64,000 bases of DNA from Fragilaria radians. Lineage: Eukaryota > Bacillariophyta > Fragilariophyceae > Fragilariales > Fragilariaceae. Made by a program: the position numbers and the translations under genes. Below are positions 54,576 to 64,000 of this stretch, piece after piece. Each line of letters starts with the position of its first letter. Position 1 is the stretch's first letter. The notes beneath the pieces are model-generated. The model did not search any database. It saw only the letters and a program-made list of their open reading frames with translations, and was not told the origin of the DNA. Where the stretch lies: assembly GCA_900642245.1 (NCBI GenBank), contig CAAAJI010000005.1, positions 695,258-759,257 of the forward strand, written 5' to 3'.

Positions 54576-55043
54576 TTAAGCAGCCTTAGCACGATTAGGC
54601 ACGACGTTCTTAGATGAAACAGGCAATCCCGAGGTTTTCTGATTCGTCATAATTATATGAGATTGTAAAGAATTACCTCTTTTGGCAATATTTGGCGAAG
54701 CTGCTTTGAAAATTGCTTCCCTGGGAACCGCATCAAGGCATATGCTATCTTCTAGATGAAGAAAATTCTTGGCCAATTTCTCCCTTGCCAAATGTATGGA
54801 GTCTTTAAGTTCATCTTCGTAATCATCAGATTCCATGCCATTACGTCTCCAATCACATGATCGATATCGGATTTTCTTCACTTTCGGTTTCCTACCTCCG
54901 ACATCAGGCTTTAATGTCAATGTGTAATCGCCATACAAATTTAAGGCCTCAACGAAACTATCGCTTAGCGTCCGAAGCGTCATGCTGATTCTGTCTCTGT
55001 CGATTTTATGAGAAAGTGGTAAAAAGCCTTCCATTTGTTTCAT
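54576..55043 (-). CDS. Orphan ORF, 155 residues
   Basis: The longest clean open frame in the repeat-rich right third, with an ATG in the context CACAAATG. The product is basic and hydrophilic, with a helical middle (SIHLAREKLAKNFLHLED) and a positively charged patch GGRKPKVKKIRYRS. There is no signal peptide, membrane helix or domain I know. It may be a real small nuclear protein, an exon, or chance ORF in retroelement surroundings. Confidence 0.35.
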   Translation of the reverse strand: MKQMEGFLPLSHKIDRDRISMTLRTLSDSFVEALNLYGDYTLTLKPDVGGRKPKVKKIRYRSCDWRRNGMESDDYEDELKDSIHLAREKLAKNFLHLEDSICLDAVPREAIFKAASPNIAKRGNSLQSHIIMTNQKTSGLPVSSKNVVPNRAKAA

Positions 55044-55299
55044 TTGTGTCCTTTCGAGTCCAAATGACTCTTTACATAGTTACAGGCGAACATCCAATAA
55101 TAATACAGTACGGGAATCTGGTGTTGATAAGTTTCTTTGAGAGGTTGCAGAAAAAACAGTCATGATGGTTTATTATTGCGCGCGCTGAGTCAGTCTCCAT
55201 TATAAAAATTCTAAAAAGACTAAGGCTTTCGGTCTTGGGTTTGAGCTAAAATAAATTTAATTTGTAACGACTAAAGACTAGTTTTATCCATTGATTTAA

Positions 55300-55950
55300 T
55301 TTCAAATTCTATGATAGTTTAGCAAGAGGGTTGGGATCCTCCATCACCTTGTCTGCCTTCTTGAGCCCTCTTGGCATTGAACTGCATATACTAGTGAAAA
55401 CTCTCCCATAATTTCTGCAATCTCCTTCACAATAAGATGGAAATGGAGCCTGCATTTTGCTTGTTTATCTCACACTGTTTAACTCAGATTCGATGGACCG
55501 CCTCTCTAATCGTACATTCAATTCTTGAGATAGCTCATACATCTCAAGCGGATTTGTAATATTAGCCCATGGATTTTGAACTGACTATTTGACATTGCTG
55601 AACCCATGTCTTCTTAGTTTGTTCTCAATTCTCCAAAGTTGGTAATCCAAGAAACTTGGTCTTCATTCTAGCTGATGTCTGAACAGCCTTCTGTTTTCAA
55701 TAAGGAAAGAGGGCTGACTCATACTTATTATTCAGCCTCTCCCAAGTCATGACTATATTGCCTTCTGTACACTCTGAGTTCCTGTACACTTTTACCGTGT
55801 TGAATGGCAATTTACGACTACTAGTCTTCACTTTGATGCATAATACTGAATCCATGTATACTAGTTCATTGCAATCAAAGAACTTTGTAGAATCTATCCT
55901 TAGTACCTTTGTTTCAGCAAGAACTGCTCCTTCCATGTTAACCATTATTC
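55300..55950 (-). mobile_element. Possible retrotransposon gag fragment
   Basis: The minus-strand frame has TEGNIVMTWERLNNKYES (55697-55945), matching the A W..L...Y pattern of copia/gypsy UBN2-type gag, and downstream NPLEMYELSQELNVRLE like the LP.EY...V..L block. Heavily broken. Confidence 0.4.
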
Positions 55951-57769
55951 TTCCTTCTTTCCTGTAAAGTTTTCAATGCAAAGAAGGAGAGCCATGAAAA
56001 CCATGATGCTACACTCCGTGAAAAATGGTCTGAAAATTGAATATCTCAGAACTAAGTTGGGAGTGGGTTGTACATCAGACCCGATTATGCAGATCGTCAG
56101 TTAGATCAAAAGAGGGATCGCATAAAGATGAGTCTAGAATAGTAGTATCGACATTAGAACCACAAGAGCTGACCGATTATGCCGCTTTCCCGGATAAAGT
56201 ATCTTATTCAATTGCAAAATTAATAAAGTGCCTCAATATCTATCAAGATGACGACTGAATTAGAATGACTGATACTGGTCACAGGCGCAATCTTTTTCTT
56301 GGGGAATAAACACAAAAAAGCGTAATTTCCTGATCAAATCCTTCAATTTAAACTGTAGTCTTAGCAACTTTTCAATGAGCCTTTCCGGAGGTAATTCGCT
56401 CTACATGCCAGATACTTCTTTGCTTCTCCAAATGTGCAATCAAATGTGGGTGCATAATCCTAGTCATTAATATATCTCTTTCTTGAACAATATAATTGCC
56501 TAAATAGTCAGCCGATTTGTTCTCAAATTTAGGAAAAAATACAAATTTCTACCAAATTTTGTTGCTGCCTGAGATGTCCTGGTACACAAGGTGTTTTCTC
56601 AACAAATAAGTTGTCTATTATTCAGCTTGCAAGATAAAATCAAGCTGATGAGCACCACACCAAATGAAATAGAGGTCATCCAAGAATACTTGATCAAGAC
56701 GCTTAACAGTGCCTTGATATCATCAAAGCCGAATATTGTTCGTCACAATCTTAACATCGAAAATAAAGGTTTGTGGGGAGATATTAAAGAAACAATCTAC
56801 ACTATAATTCCGAAGGTGAAAGTGCTGAGATGATGAATCCTTAGTTAATTAAAGGCACTGAAGACACATTTGGAGATGGAGTCAAAGATTTGAGTGAACA
56901 TGGTACTCCCTGAACTCCGCATTTTGAACTTGCGAGACTACGCAATGAAATTGAAAAGATCAGAAGAGAGGAGATCACCAATACTCAGTGTTTGAATATT
57001 TAGTTAAGTTTTATTTCAGTTTAGGACAGCGTGGAGAATACTAAGAAAAAGCTAGCCTGAGGAGTACCAATAAATTAGTAAACTTACCTAAAGTGGTAAG
57101 CGTTGATAGAAGTGGAATTCGAAATTTTTAATGTCTTTTAGTTGTTGATTTTTGGAGAGGGTGACTGGTTTGATTTCATTTCATCTTTGAGTGTACGTTA
57201 CTTAGAAAAACTTCACATTTGGTTGTCTGCTTTAGTTTTACTACCACTGTAATCGTTCTATTAAAGTCCCAAATAAGACTATTTTTGAATCGCTTAAATG
57301 TTTAGTTATTTACTTGAGTATCTATTACCCAACCTTTTTGTTTACCAAATTGCCTAAGTAATAAAACTATGGCCTAGTAAAATTCCTTCTTTATTCTTAA
57401 ATACTTTTCTGGTAGAACTTCTAAGCTTGAAGGTTCAATCCTCGCAAAGATACTCTTCTCTTTTTCCTTATTTTAATTGTTTGCTTTCTGCTTGGAAGTC
57501 CGCATATTGCAAGCTTTCAAACATCTTCAGCGTTCCTCAAGAATTTACATATATGCTTCTCAATGGTACCTTTGCTAGCAATCTTCGTATATATACATGC
57601 CTCATTATCACTTGATTTGACAAGAACATTTTTAATGAAGCGGTTTTCACCCTTGCCGTTCGAATAATTCTTACGGTTAGTGACTTAAGAAATTCGAAGA
57701 GTGAGTGAAAAACGAATGCTCCGAGATTGATGTCTTTTATTCAATTGCAATTTTAAATCTTTTGTATTC
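55951..57769. other. Intergenic, repeat-derived, no gene seen
   Basis: AT-rich DNA with unsupported short open frames (56037-56258, 56591-56833, 57427-57615). Probably decayed retroelement sequence. Confidence 0.4.
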
Positions 57770-58800
57770 ATTTATTAACAAAATGACTGATTTGAATGTA
57801 ATCCGTGTGGTCTTTCATGGGGGAGAGTGAAGAATGGCCAACTTGGAGTGATACGTGTCTTTCTAAGGCCAAACATTTTGGGACTAAGGATATATTGCTA
57901 GGAAAATTAAGTATAACTAAATCTGATGACTTTTTCGAAGTATATTTGAGAGAAGGAAAGTAGAAGTTCAAAATTGCTTTGTTAAATGAGATTGATTGTT
58001 CAGAGTTGATTTTGTTGATTGCTAGCGGCGCAACGATTGCTCTTAATTTAGTTAAGGGCTGCAAGAATTGTGATTAAGTTAAACGTAAAGCAGCAACAAC
58101 GTGGAAAAGACTCAAGAACAAGTTTGAGCCAGTTTCTGTTCCTTTTATTTTTAAGAAAGAAAAGCAGAATAGACCTTCTGCGTTGAAAAAGAATCAAGAT
58201 CCTGAGGTTTGGACTACATAGTGTTACAATATGTGCATGAAGCTTGAGGAGATGCTATCCAGCATGTGAAATGGAAATCCTAATCTAGACATAGAGTAAG
58301 CTCTTCAAGTGTTTATCGATTAAAAATTGCTAGATAATTAAAAGTATGAGATAATCAATTTTTGATTCTCATTTCCATCCTCATTCCCACTTCATTATGC
58401 TTCATAGATGTTTTTTTGTAAGATCAAAGTAGTATTCAGAGACCTCTTATTACGTAGTACCAACTACTCCAGGAATGTTACGCGACGGATGTCATCCATT
58501 AATGGTCAAACATGGAGCCGGACACAGCATTTCAGACACCATTTATGATCCATCTTAAGCAATTTAACATCAGATTAGGAGCTTGAACAAGATAAATAGG
58601 ATTGATAATCAAGGCAGAAAGAACTTCGAATCCACGGATGCTGCGTTTACATTGACTTCGGAAAATGAGAAAATGACAGAACAAGATTTGGATTTATGAT
58701 TCTAGAGCACTAGTGTCATTTCGTGAAAGGGTGGTTTTCCCTAGCAAATGGCTTTTTGGCAGAAAGTACGGCGTCTGTTATTTTTTCGCCAGTTGTGATA
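57770..58800 (+). mobile_element. Degenerate copia-type gag/protease fragment
   Basis: In one plus frame near 58085-58320, broken by stops, lies TTWKRLKNKFEPVSVPF, then QDPEVWTT, then MKLEEMLSSM, clearly the gag (UBN2) pattern AW.RL...F.P......L...Q DPE.WI..LE.LR..L.EM. Further on, KIWIYDSRALVSF (about 58690) corresponds to the protease W..DSGAS. Orientation is opposite to the copia relic at 50-52 kb. Confidence 0.65.
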
Positions 58801-58946
58801 TACGTTCAAGTGAGGAACAGAGATTAGGCATTTGCCTTATTGCTAGAGTCTCCTTTTGAAGACTAAGAACAGTTTAAAAGTGAAGACTATTGGATTGCGT
58901 ACTGTTTTAAAATTGGCAAGGTTGACCTGCCCTGAAGTTTATTTGT

Positions 58947-58960
58947 GGGGGGGGGGGGGG
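58947..58960. repeat. Poly-G run, 14 bases
   Basis: Uninterrupted G tract inside retroelement-derived sequence, the second long G run of the window. Confidence 0.9.
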
Positions 58961-59175
58961 TTGTATGCAGAATGCAGGTGAAAATACATGCAAGTTAGAG
59001 TGGATATTAGTGTACAGCTCACATGACCAGCTATTGGGTTCTAAATATGCAAGTTGAATAATTTCATAAATAGGGTGAGTACGTCGATGTCGGTGAGTAT
59101 TTTTGACACGGTAACAATTCATGACTACAATAGCAATATTTAACATTTGATGGTGAGCGAAAGTCGAAAGATGAA

Positions 59176-59720
59176 ATGTTTGTGAGTGACCTTGTATCCG
59201 CGCTGGTCAATCCTGACACTCATTACAATGCTAATAGGCACCAAGAAAGCGTCAGAAAAAGAATTCGGAGGAACGAAAGTCCCTTCCAGCCGATTCAATA
59301 ACTTCCGAATTTCAGACTGTCATTCAAGAGGCTTTTGATACGTATGCAGCAGAGGAGGGGGGAATGATATCTATAAGCCGAGCCAAATATGCGATGTTGG
59401 ATATGTTGAAGATGAATATCTCCAAGAATGAAATTCGAATAATAGCAAACGAAAATGGTTGTGTTTCCTGGGATGACTTTTCCAATTTTTCATCAGTTAA
59501 ATTACGACAGAAGCAAAAGGCCACATATGCCTTTCATTTATTTGATAAGGACGAGAAGGGTCTGCTTTGCTTGGAAGATTTAGCACGCATTGCAGATGAG
59601 TTGGGAGAAAGTTACACGGAGCGTGACTTGGAGGAAATGATCAATGATGTTGATCACTCTGGAGAAGGATTCATCAACGAAGAGGATTTTTTCGAATTGA
59701 TAAGAAAATTAAACCTCTGA
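59176..59720 (+). CDS. Centrin/caltractin-like EF-hand protein
   Basis: I propose exons 59176-59181 (ATG TTT) and 59238-59720, joined by a 56-bp phase 0 intron (donor GTGAGTGAC, acceptor GCTAATAG), giving 162 residues, the usual centrin size. Starting at the internal ATG 59364 would cut off the first EF-hand. A basic N-terminus (APRKRQKKN) precedes four EF-hand units: FQTVIQEAFDTYAAEEGG..., a degenerate NENGCVSWDDF, then FDKDEKGLLCLEDL and NDVDHSGEGFINEEDFFEL. Only the third and fourth loops keep most Ca2+ ligands. Centrins act at basal bodies, spindle poles, nuclear pores (with SUS1) and in NER. The divergent first half makes it a centrin-like rather than canonical protein. It converges on the FKBP-MsrA gene, 121 bases apart. 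Confidence 0.78.
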
Positions 59721-59841
59721 AGTCATAAAAAAAGAGCACTATCTAACGCAATAGTTTGGAACAAGGAAGCGTGATTTGAATTCTGATCGTGAATTAAAGA
59801 TTTATAGGTTTAGACTTGAAGTTAGGTTTGCAAATTATGGT

Positions 59842-60849
59842 TTATCCAAAGCATCGTATTGTCTCCTTAGATCCCTTACGGGTACTCTGACCCCTCTTTA
59901 ATAGATAATGCTGATGATATTCTTCTGCATCATAGAATGTTGCTGCTGGAAGAAGTTCAATTTGAAAAGTATCGTTTTCTTCGATGAATGTTTCTGCTTG
60001 CTGTCTCTGATCATCGTTGTGATAATAAAAGCCATGCTTATACTGCAGAGATTGCTCTTCTACCTCACTTGAAAGAAATAGTTCATTAAGTCTAAATGAA
60101 TCTGATGTCTGACTCAAACGAAGCACAGCAACTTGCATCAAATGCGAAAAACTGACTATTTCTGAATCAAAGGCAACCAACACAGATTCGCGATGACGAG
60201 TCTTCCCCTCACATACTTGTTCATAGGTTGGATTAGGTTGCATTCCTTGAGTATATCCTACCTTGGTTCCTACCACACCAACGACACGAGAGAAGGCCAA
60301 TTGCGCACCCCAGAAGCATCCCAAAGCGAAAGTAGCAAACTGAAATCGGGAGGTGACTCCTCTTTCCGGAATATTGTTGTACAATGGTAAACCATGTACT
60401 TTTTCCAGTGTTAGGTCGCATCGGTAACTTGCTCCTGCGAGAGGTGGGTTCGCATCGACAGTGATAGTGTCTTTTGTGATTTCTGTTACCAAGACTGATA
60501 TCCCTCCTTCTAGATGCAATTGGGCACCGACCTTGATGAGTGAAAAATTCTTGAGAGATTTCATCTTAGATTTTTGTATTTCAACGATTAAATCATTGCT
60601 ACGCCTTCCCCATCCAGCGTCTATGGATATGCCATTTTGGGATTCCCCCTCTTTCATTCCTTGGATTATATTATGAAGGCCGGGAAGGAAATTACCCCAA
60701 CCGAGGACGAATGTAATGCGCCCTGTTGTATCAAACAAAGGATTAGGAACATATCCGTCCTCCGGAGTCAGATTTAGATTTATTGAAACCACATCTCCAT
60801 GTTGAGCGCAACTGAAGTCAGCATCTGGATTCGAGCTCTGAAACTGCAT
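59842..60849 (-). CDS. SlyD-type FKBP fused to peptide methionine sulfoxide reductase A
   Basis: 335 residues, single exon, ATG at 60849. Residues about 13-151 follow the SlyD-type FKBP layout: GDVVSINLNLTPEDG, LGWGNFLPGLHNIIQGMKEGE, an insert-in-flap segment, then ITVDANPPLAGASYRCDLTL (compare D.NHPLAGK.L.F). Residues about 170-335 are MsrA: ATFALGCFWGAQLAF with catalytic Cys178, VGYTQG...NPTYEQVCEGKTRHRESVLVAFD (Glu221 kept), QYKHGFYYH, and FYDAEEYHQHYL. The C-terminus IRCFG matches the resolving-Cys end of plant MsrA (IRCYG), while an upstream resolving Cys seems replaced by Ser. The usual QG.D.G.QYRS segment is altered to SEVEEQSLQYKHG. MsrA repairs Met-S-sulfoxide. The FKBP half would supply prolyl isomerase or chaperone activity. 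No targeting peptide is seen. Confidence 0.88.
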   Translation of the reverse strand: MQFQSSNPDADFSCAQHGDVVSINLNLTPEDGYVPNPLFDTTGRITFVLGWGNFLPGLHNIIQGMKEGESQNGISIDAGWGRRSNDLIVEIQKSKMKSLKNFSLIKVGAQLHLEGGISVLVTEITKDTITVDANPPLAGASYRCDLTLEKVHGLPLYNNIPERGVTSRFQFATFALGCFWGAQLAFSRVVGVVGTKVGYTQGMQPNPTYEQVCEGKTRHRESVLVAFDSEIVSFSHLMQVAVLRLSQTSDSFRLNELFLSSEVEEQSLQYKHGFYYHNDDQRQQAETFIEENDTFQIELLPAATFYDAEEYHQHYLLKRGQSTRKGSKETIRCFG

Positions 60850-63099
60850 AATCTAAATTTAATGGTTAGTCGTAGTAAGGAGAGTACAAGGAAGGATTGT
60901 TTTGACCCAATAAGAACATCTTTGAACAACATCGAAAGGTAGTTTCATGTGGCTGTAAGACTCCGTATTTGGAATACTGGAGCATACTGGTAGCATGGTA
61001 GCATTAGTACTGAAAGTAAGCACATACTTAGATGATTATATTCTATACTATTATTTATGAATGAGTGGACCCGACAGAAGTGCATTGAATTTTCAAGTAT
61101 AAAGAGCAATTACATGTGAGTGACTCACCAATTTGTCACACATCCTCGTCTTTTGTTGCATTTTATCGTTTCCTTACATGAAAACTCTGGCAGTTCCCCG
61201 CACCCAAGTACATAAATGGATGACCACGTCAGAAAAATCATTCTTTACGTACCAAGTAAGTGTTTTGATTCCCACGTCAGATCATAATACTTCTCTGACG
61301 AATCTGCGGAGAGAATGTCTTAAAAATTTGTTGTGCGAAAAAATGCCCTCCGGCTCGAGCTTTTTTTACAATCTCTGGTTCGACATCTCTTCTCTAAATT
61401 AAATTGCTGAATCATCTTGAATAATTATTTTACGCCAGTCTTAACTTCTGACTTCTAGAGTATAATACTGCATTGTATATTATACGAGTTGGAATACTGC
61501 TCTTTCTCAGCCATGATTCAAATTTCTGTATTTTCTCAATTGAAATTATGCCTTTCTTCTGTTTGCCCGCTTCTTAAAGCACTCCTTAATTTAAGAAAAG
61601 CTGCGTACTGTCAAACACTCACTTGCGTAGCTAAAATAACAATTGAATGATTCTCACATCTACGGGGCATTGCTAAGCCCATAGCATGCCGTACAAACTT
61701 ACTTTCGGTTGTTGCGTTGCAGTCTAGATAAGCGTTATTGTCCTTAGATAACCATAACAAGCACATACATTTTCATTATTTCTTTGATTCTAATTTATAG
61801 TATCAATTACTTATCTTTTTGGAAATATTAATAGCTTTGGAGAACAAGAAGTTCAGAATCGAGTTTAAAAAGCAGTTTGCAAGGATATACATCAGACAAA
61901 TTTGAAAAAATTGAGTATATTATTATGGTATCAATGCTTGAAAGCAACGAAACAAAAGATGGAATATTGCCAAGATTATGAGAATGAGATTGTGAATTAT
62001 CAAATAAAATATTTAGTTGAATAAAGTAATATGCACTTAATTATAAGGACAAAAATCCCATTGCAATTATAATGGATGTATTCAAGGAGTTGCATCAACA
62101 CGACAAAAAGAAGAAGAAGCTCTCAAAGATAATACTAAATTATTTGAGGTGACCTAGGATGCCATAAAGGGAAACTTTGGTGGTCAAGTTATTTTTAAAC
62201 GTTTATTATGAAGATTGATGGCTTTATTTCAGAATCTCAATAAATTTATGCAAATCTAGCATCGACAGCTTTCAAGCAGTATCCGGCAGACGTATACCTT
62301 GAGCTAACCAATAAAGGGAAGTATGCGAGCATCCTAAATGGTTTAGGCACCCAATCCTCATTCATCTGATAAGCTGGTTCTAGTTTCATAAAAAAATTAC
62401 GAGCCTACAATTTATTTTGCTAAGCTCCCTTTCGTAGTGAACTATCTCTAGATTCTCCGTTAAAAACACGATGGTATTGATACCCTTAAGATGTAGAAAA
62501 GAAATTCTGACATGGCCTTCAAATATCAAATGTGGCATGAGACTCTTAAGAATAATGATCTTGCGTGGCATTGAAGAGATTCTTGGTGGAAGCTAAGTAT
62601 CTCGCACTAAAATTCAAAGCAGAACCATTGAAAATGTGATTCAAACCTTCGTCATCCTGGATGCATTTCCTGTGACTGCTATATGTCTAGGAAAACAAAA
62701 TACAAAACCAGCAATGACATACTACTCCTCAAATATCTAAGCACACATCTGAAACATTCTTGATTAAACTATATAAACGTTAGTACATTCTTTTCATTCT
62801 TCACTTCAATAGCTTGAATGCATCCATACATTTCTTACATAACTGAATCATGCTTTTTAATTGCACTTTACTTTTGATCTCCAAAACTAAATAACCCAGA
62901 TGGACAATTTTGCTGTATTGAGTTACGATGATGGATATCATTATCAGGAAGATCTTGGAGATGGAAGTTTCTAAAGTTCATTCTTTGACCCGATTCATCT
63001 GTAATACTGTATTGCTAGTAGCGTTCACATGCAATCGGAAAAAGTCAATAAAGCCGAGACCATGTGGGTTAAATATTGCTTCGTCCTCTACCTCCATTT
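60850..63099. other. Intergenic, no gene seen
   Basis: About 2.2 kb of AT-rich sequence upstream of the FKBP-MsrA gene. Open frames (61133-61402, 62386-62571) show no domain. It probably contains decayed repeats. Confidence 0.45.
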
Positions 63100-64000
63100 C
63101 ATACTAATTGTATTTTAAGATCCTGACAGTTTTAAGCCACTTGCTTTCATCCTGTGGATATTTATATGGTTGTGAAAAGGGTTCCTTACAGTATCAATTT
63201 GCCACTGCCAAGTCTTTACGACAAAGCGGAGCAGCTTACAAGCAATTTTCTCCTTCTTTATTGACTGAGTTATTGCCTTCAAGCTGGAAAGCCATTGATC
63301 TCTGTATTGATCATAAAGTCCAATGCCTCCCAGGCCCTTGCGACCATATACAATCTCGGGTTCTGTTGTTTTGCCAAATTTAAGTCCCTTAAAAATTGGA
63401 TGTCGGTTACATTCACAATGCTGTAGCTTTGCTTCTGACATAAAGGAGTTTTGCAGAACGTAGAGTGTAGTGAAGACATAAACACGTCTGTATAAGTTTT
63501 GGCACTCTCATTACAAGGGCTTTATCTAGAATGGTTAAATCTCTTTCCAAATTGACGCGAGTACTTTCATATCAAATAACAATATATTCTTTTGTGCATT
63601 GAGTTATGTCATGGGACCATAGCTGCTTTGATTAAAATTGCCTTCTGCCTCCGGAACGTGTCCATGAGGGTTGGCATATTTCATTTTCACGGTGTAAATG
63701 TCTTCCAAATCTTTCATAATAGGTGTAAATTTATTGTCACAGTTGATGAACTTATGGTGAATCCTGCCGTATTGTAGATTATGAGAACAGTATTTAATGC
63801 ATTGTTGTATGACTGCAGGATAAATTTTGAGGTTCTGCAAGAAGTCTTTCTTTAAACCGTTGAAAAAATGTTAAACAGTTAATATTTATTGTGTCAATAC
63901 AAAGCACTACCTTTTGGTGATTGTTGATTATCTCTTTTGGAATCTCTATGCAATTTGACACCAAAGGAGATGGTTTAGCTTTAACTGTTTTTGCTTTCAA
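63100..64000 (-). mobile_element. Retroelement relic at the window edge
   Basis: Minus-strand open frames give fragments typical of diatom retroelements: KYANPHGHVPEAEGNF (compare A..HVPEVER integrase spacer) near 63660, CIDTININCLTFFQ near 63880, and PEIVYGRKGLGGIGLYDQY followed by WQWQIDT near 63340-63170 (compare the RT C-terminal P..V.YG....GGIG). Two element types may be mixed. The element continues past the window end. Confidence 0.5.

Noticed and set aside
57424..57440. GGTTCAATCCT resembling a tRNA B box
   Set aside because: One base off in spacing and no matching A box or cloverleaf stems found around it.
61133..61402. Plus-strand ORF of 89 codons
   Set aside because: No motif, no conserved pattern and located in repeat-rich spacer.

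Overview
This window is nuclear DNA from a photosynthetic stramenopile, most probably a diatom. Genes are spaced out in AT-rich DNA. Spliced genes carry few, short GT-AG introns (46-113 bp). Two proteins begin with a signal peptide followed by a phenylalanine-led plastid transit motif. The repeats include Ty1/copia and Ty3/gypsy relics whose gag/pol sequence resembles diatom elements. There is a 20-base assembly gap at 24666-24685. No rRNA, confident tRNA, CRISPR or bacterial-type operon was seen.

Layout. 0.8-8.5 kb: CPSF1 (mRNA 3' end formation) and a CXC/CRC-domain regulator of the LIN54/TSO1/tesmin type, both on +. 9.8-17.0 kb: one very large minus-strand gene that looks like the kinetochore protein ROD/KNTC1, made of two long ORFs joined by a 52-bp intron. 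17-20.9 kb: empty divergent spacer ending in a perfect E2F-type palindrome 42 bases before an MCM-binding protein gene (20.9-22.6 kb). 22.6-26.5 kb: tandem duplications, a gypsy integrase tail, the gap and possible LTR debris. 26.5-32.7 kb: an NTF2-like organellar protein, a repeat-containing plastid protein, a plastid-targeted ChuX/HemS-like protein, and a PAF-acetylhydrolase-like membrane enzyme divergent from it. 33-41 kb, minus strand: COG5, an OB-fold/methyltransferase fusion, and the U5 snRNP WD40 protein SNRNP40, whose reading frame is broken by one base. 41.2-49.7 kb: four secretory-pathway or surface genes (GT61-like glycosyltransferase, type I membrane protein with a long low-complexity ectodomain, FkbM methyltransferase, LRR membrane protein). 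50-64 kb: retrotransposon graveyard with two inserted single-copy genes, a centrin-like EF-hand protein and a SlyD-type FKBP fused to methionine sulfoxide reductase A.

Most genes are unrelated housekeeping genes. The themes that recur are: chromosome/cell cycle (CRC factor, ROD, MCMBP with its E2F site, centrin); RNA processing (CPSF1, SNRNP40); plastid (two adjacent targeted proteins); secretion and surface (COG5, GT61, FkbM, LRR). These are thematic groupings, not evidence of co-regulation, except where a promoter motif is named. The most notable items are the FKBP-MsrA fusion, the ROD homologue, the RWG-repeat plastid protein, the E2F site at MCMBP and the frameshift in SNRNP40.
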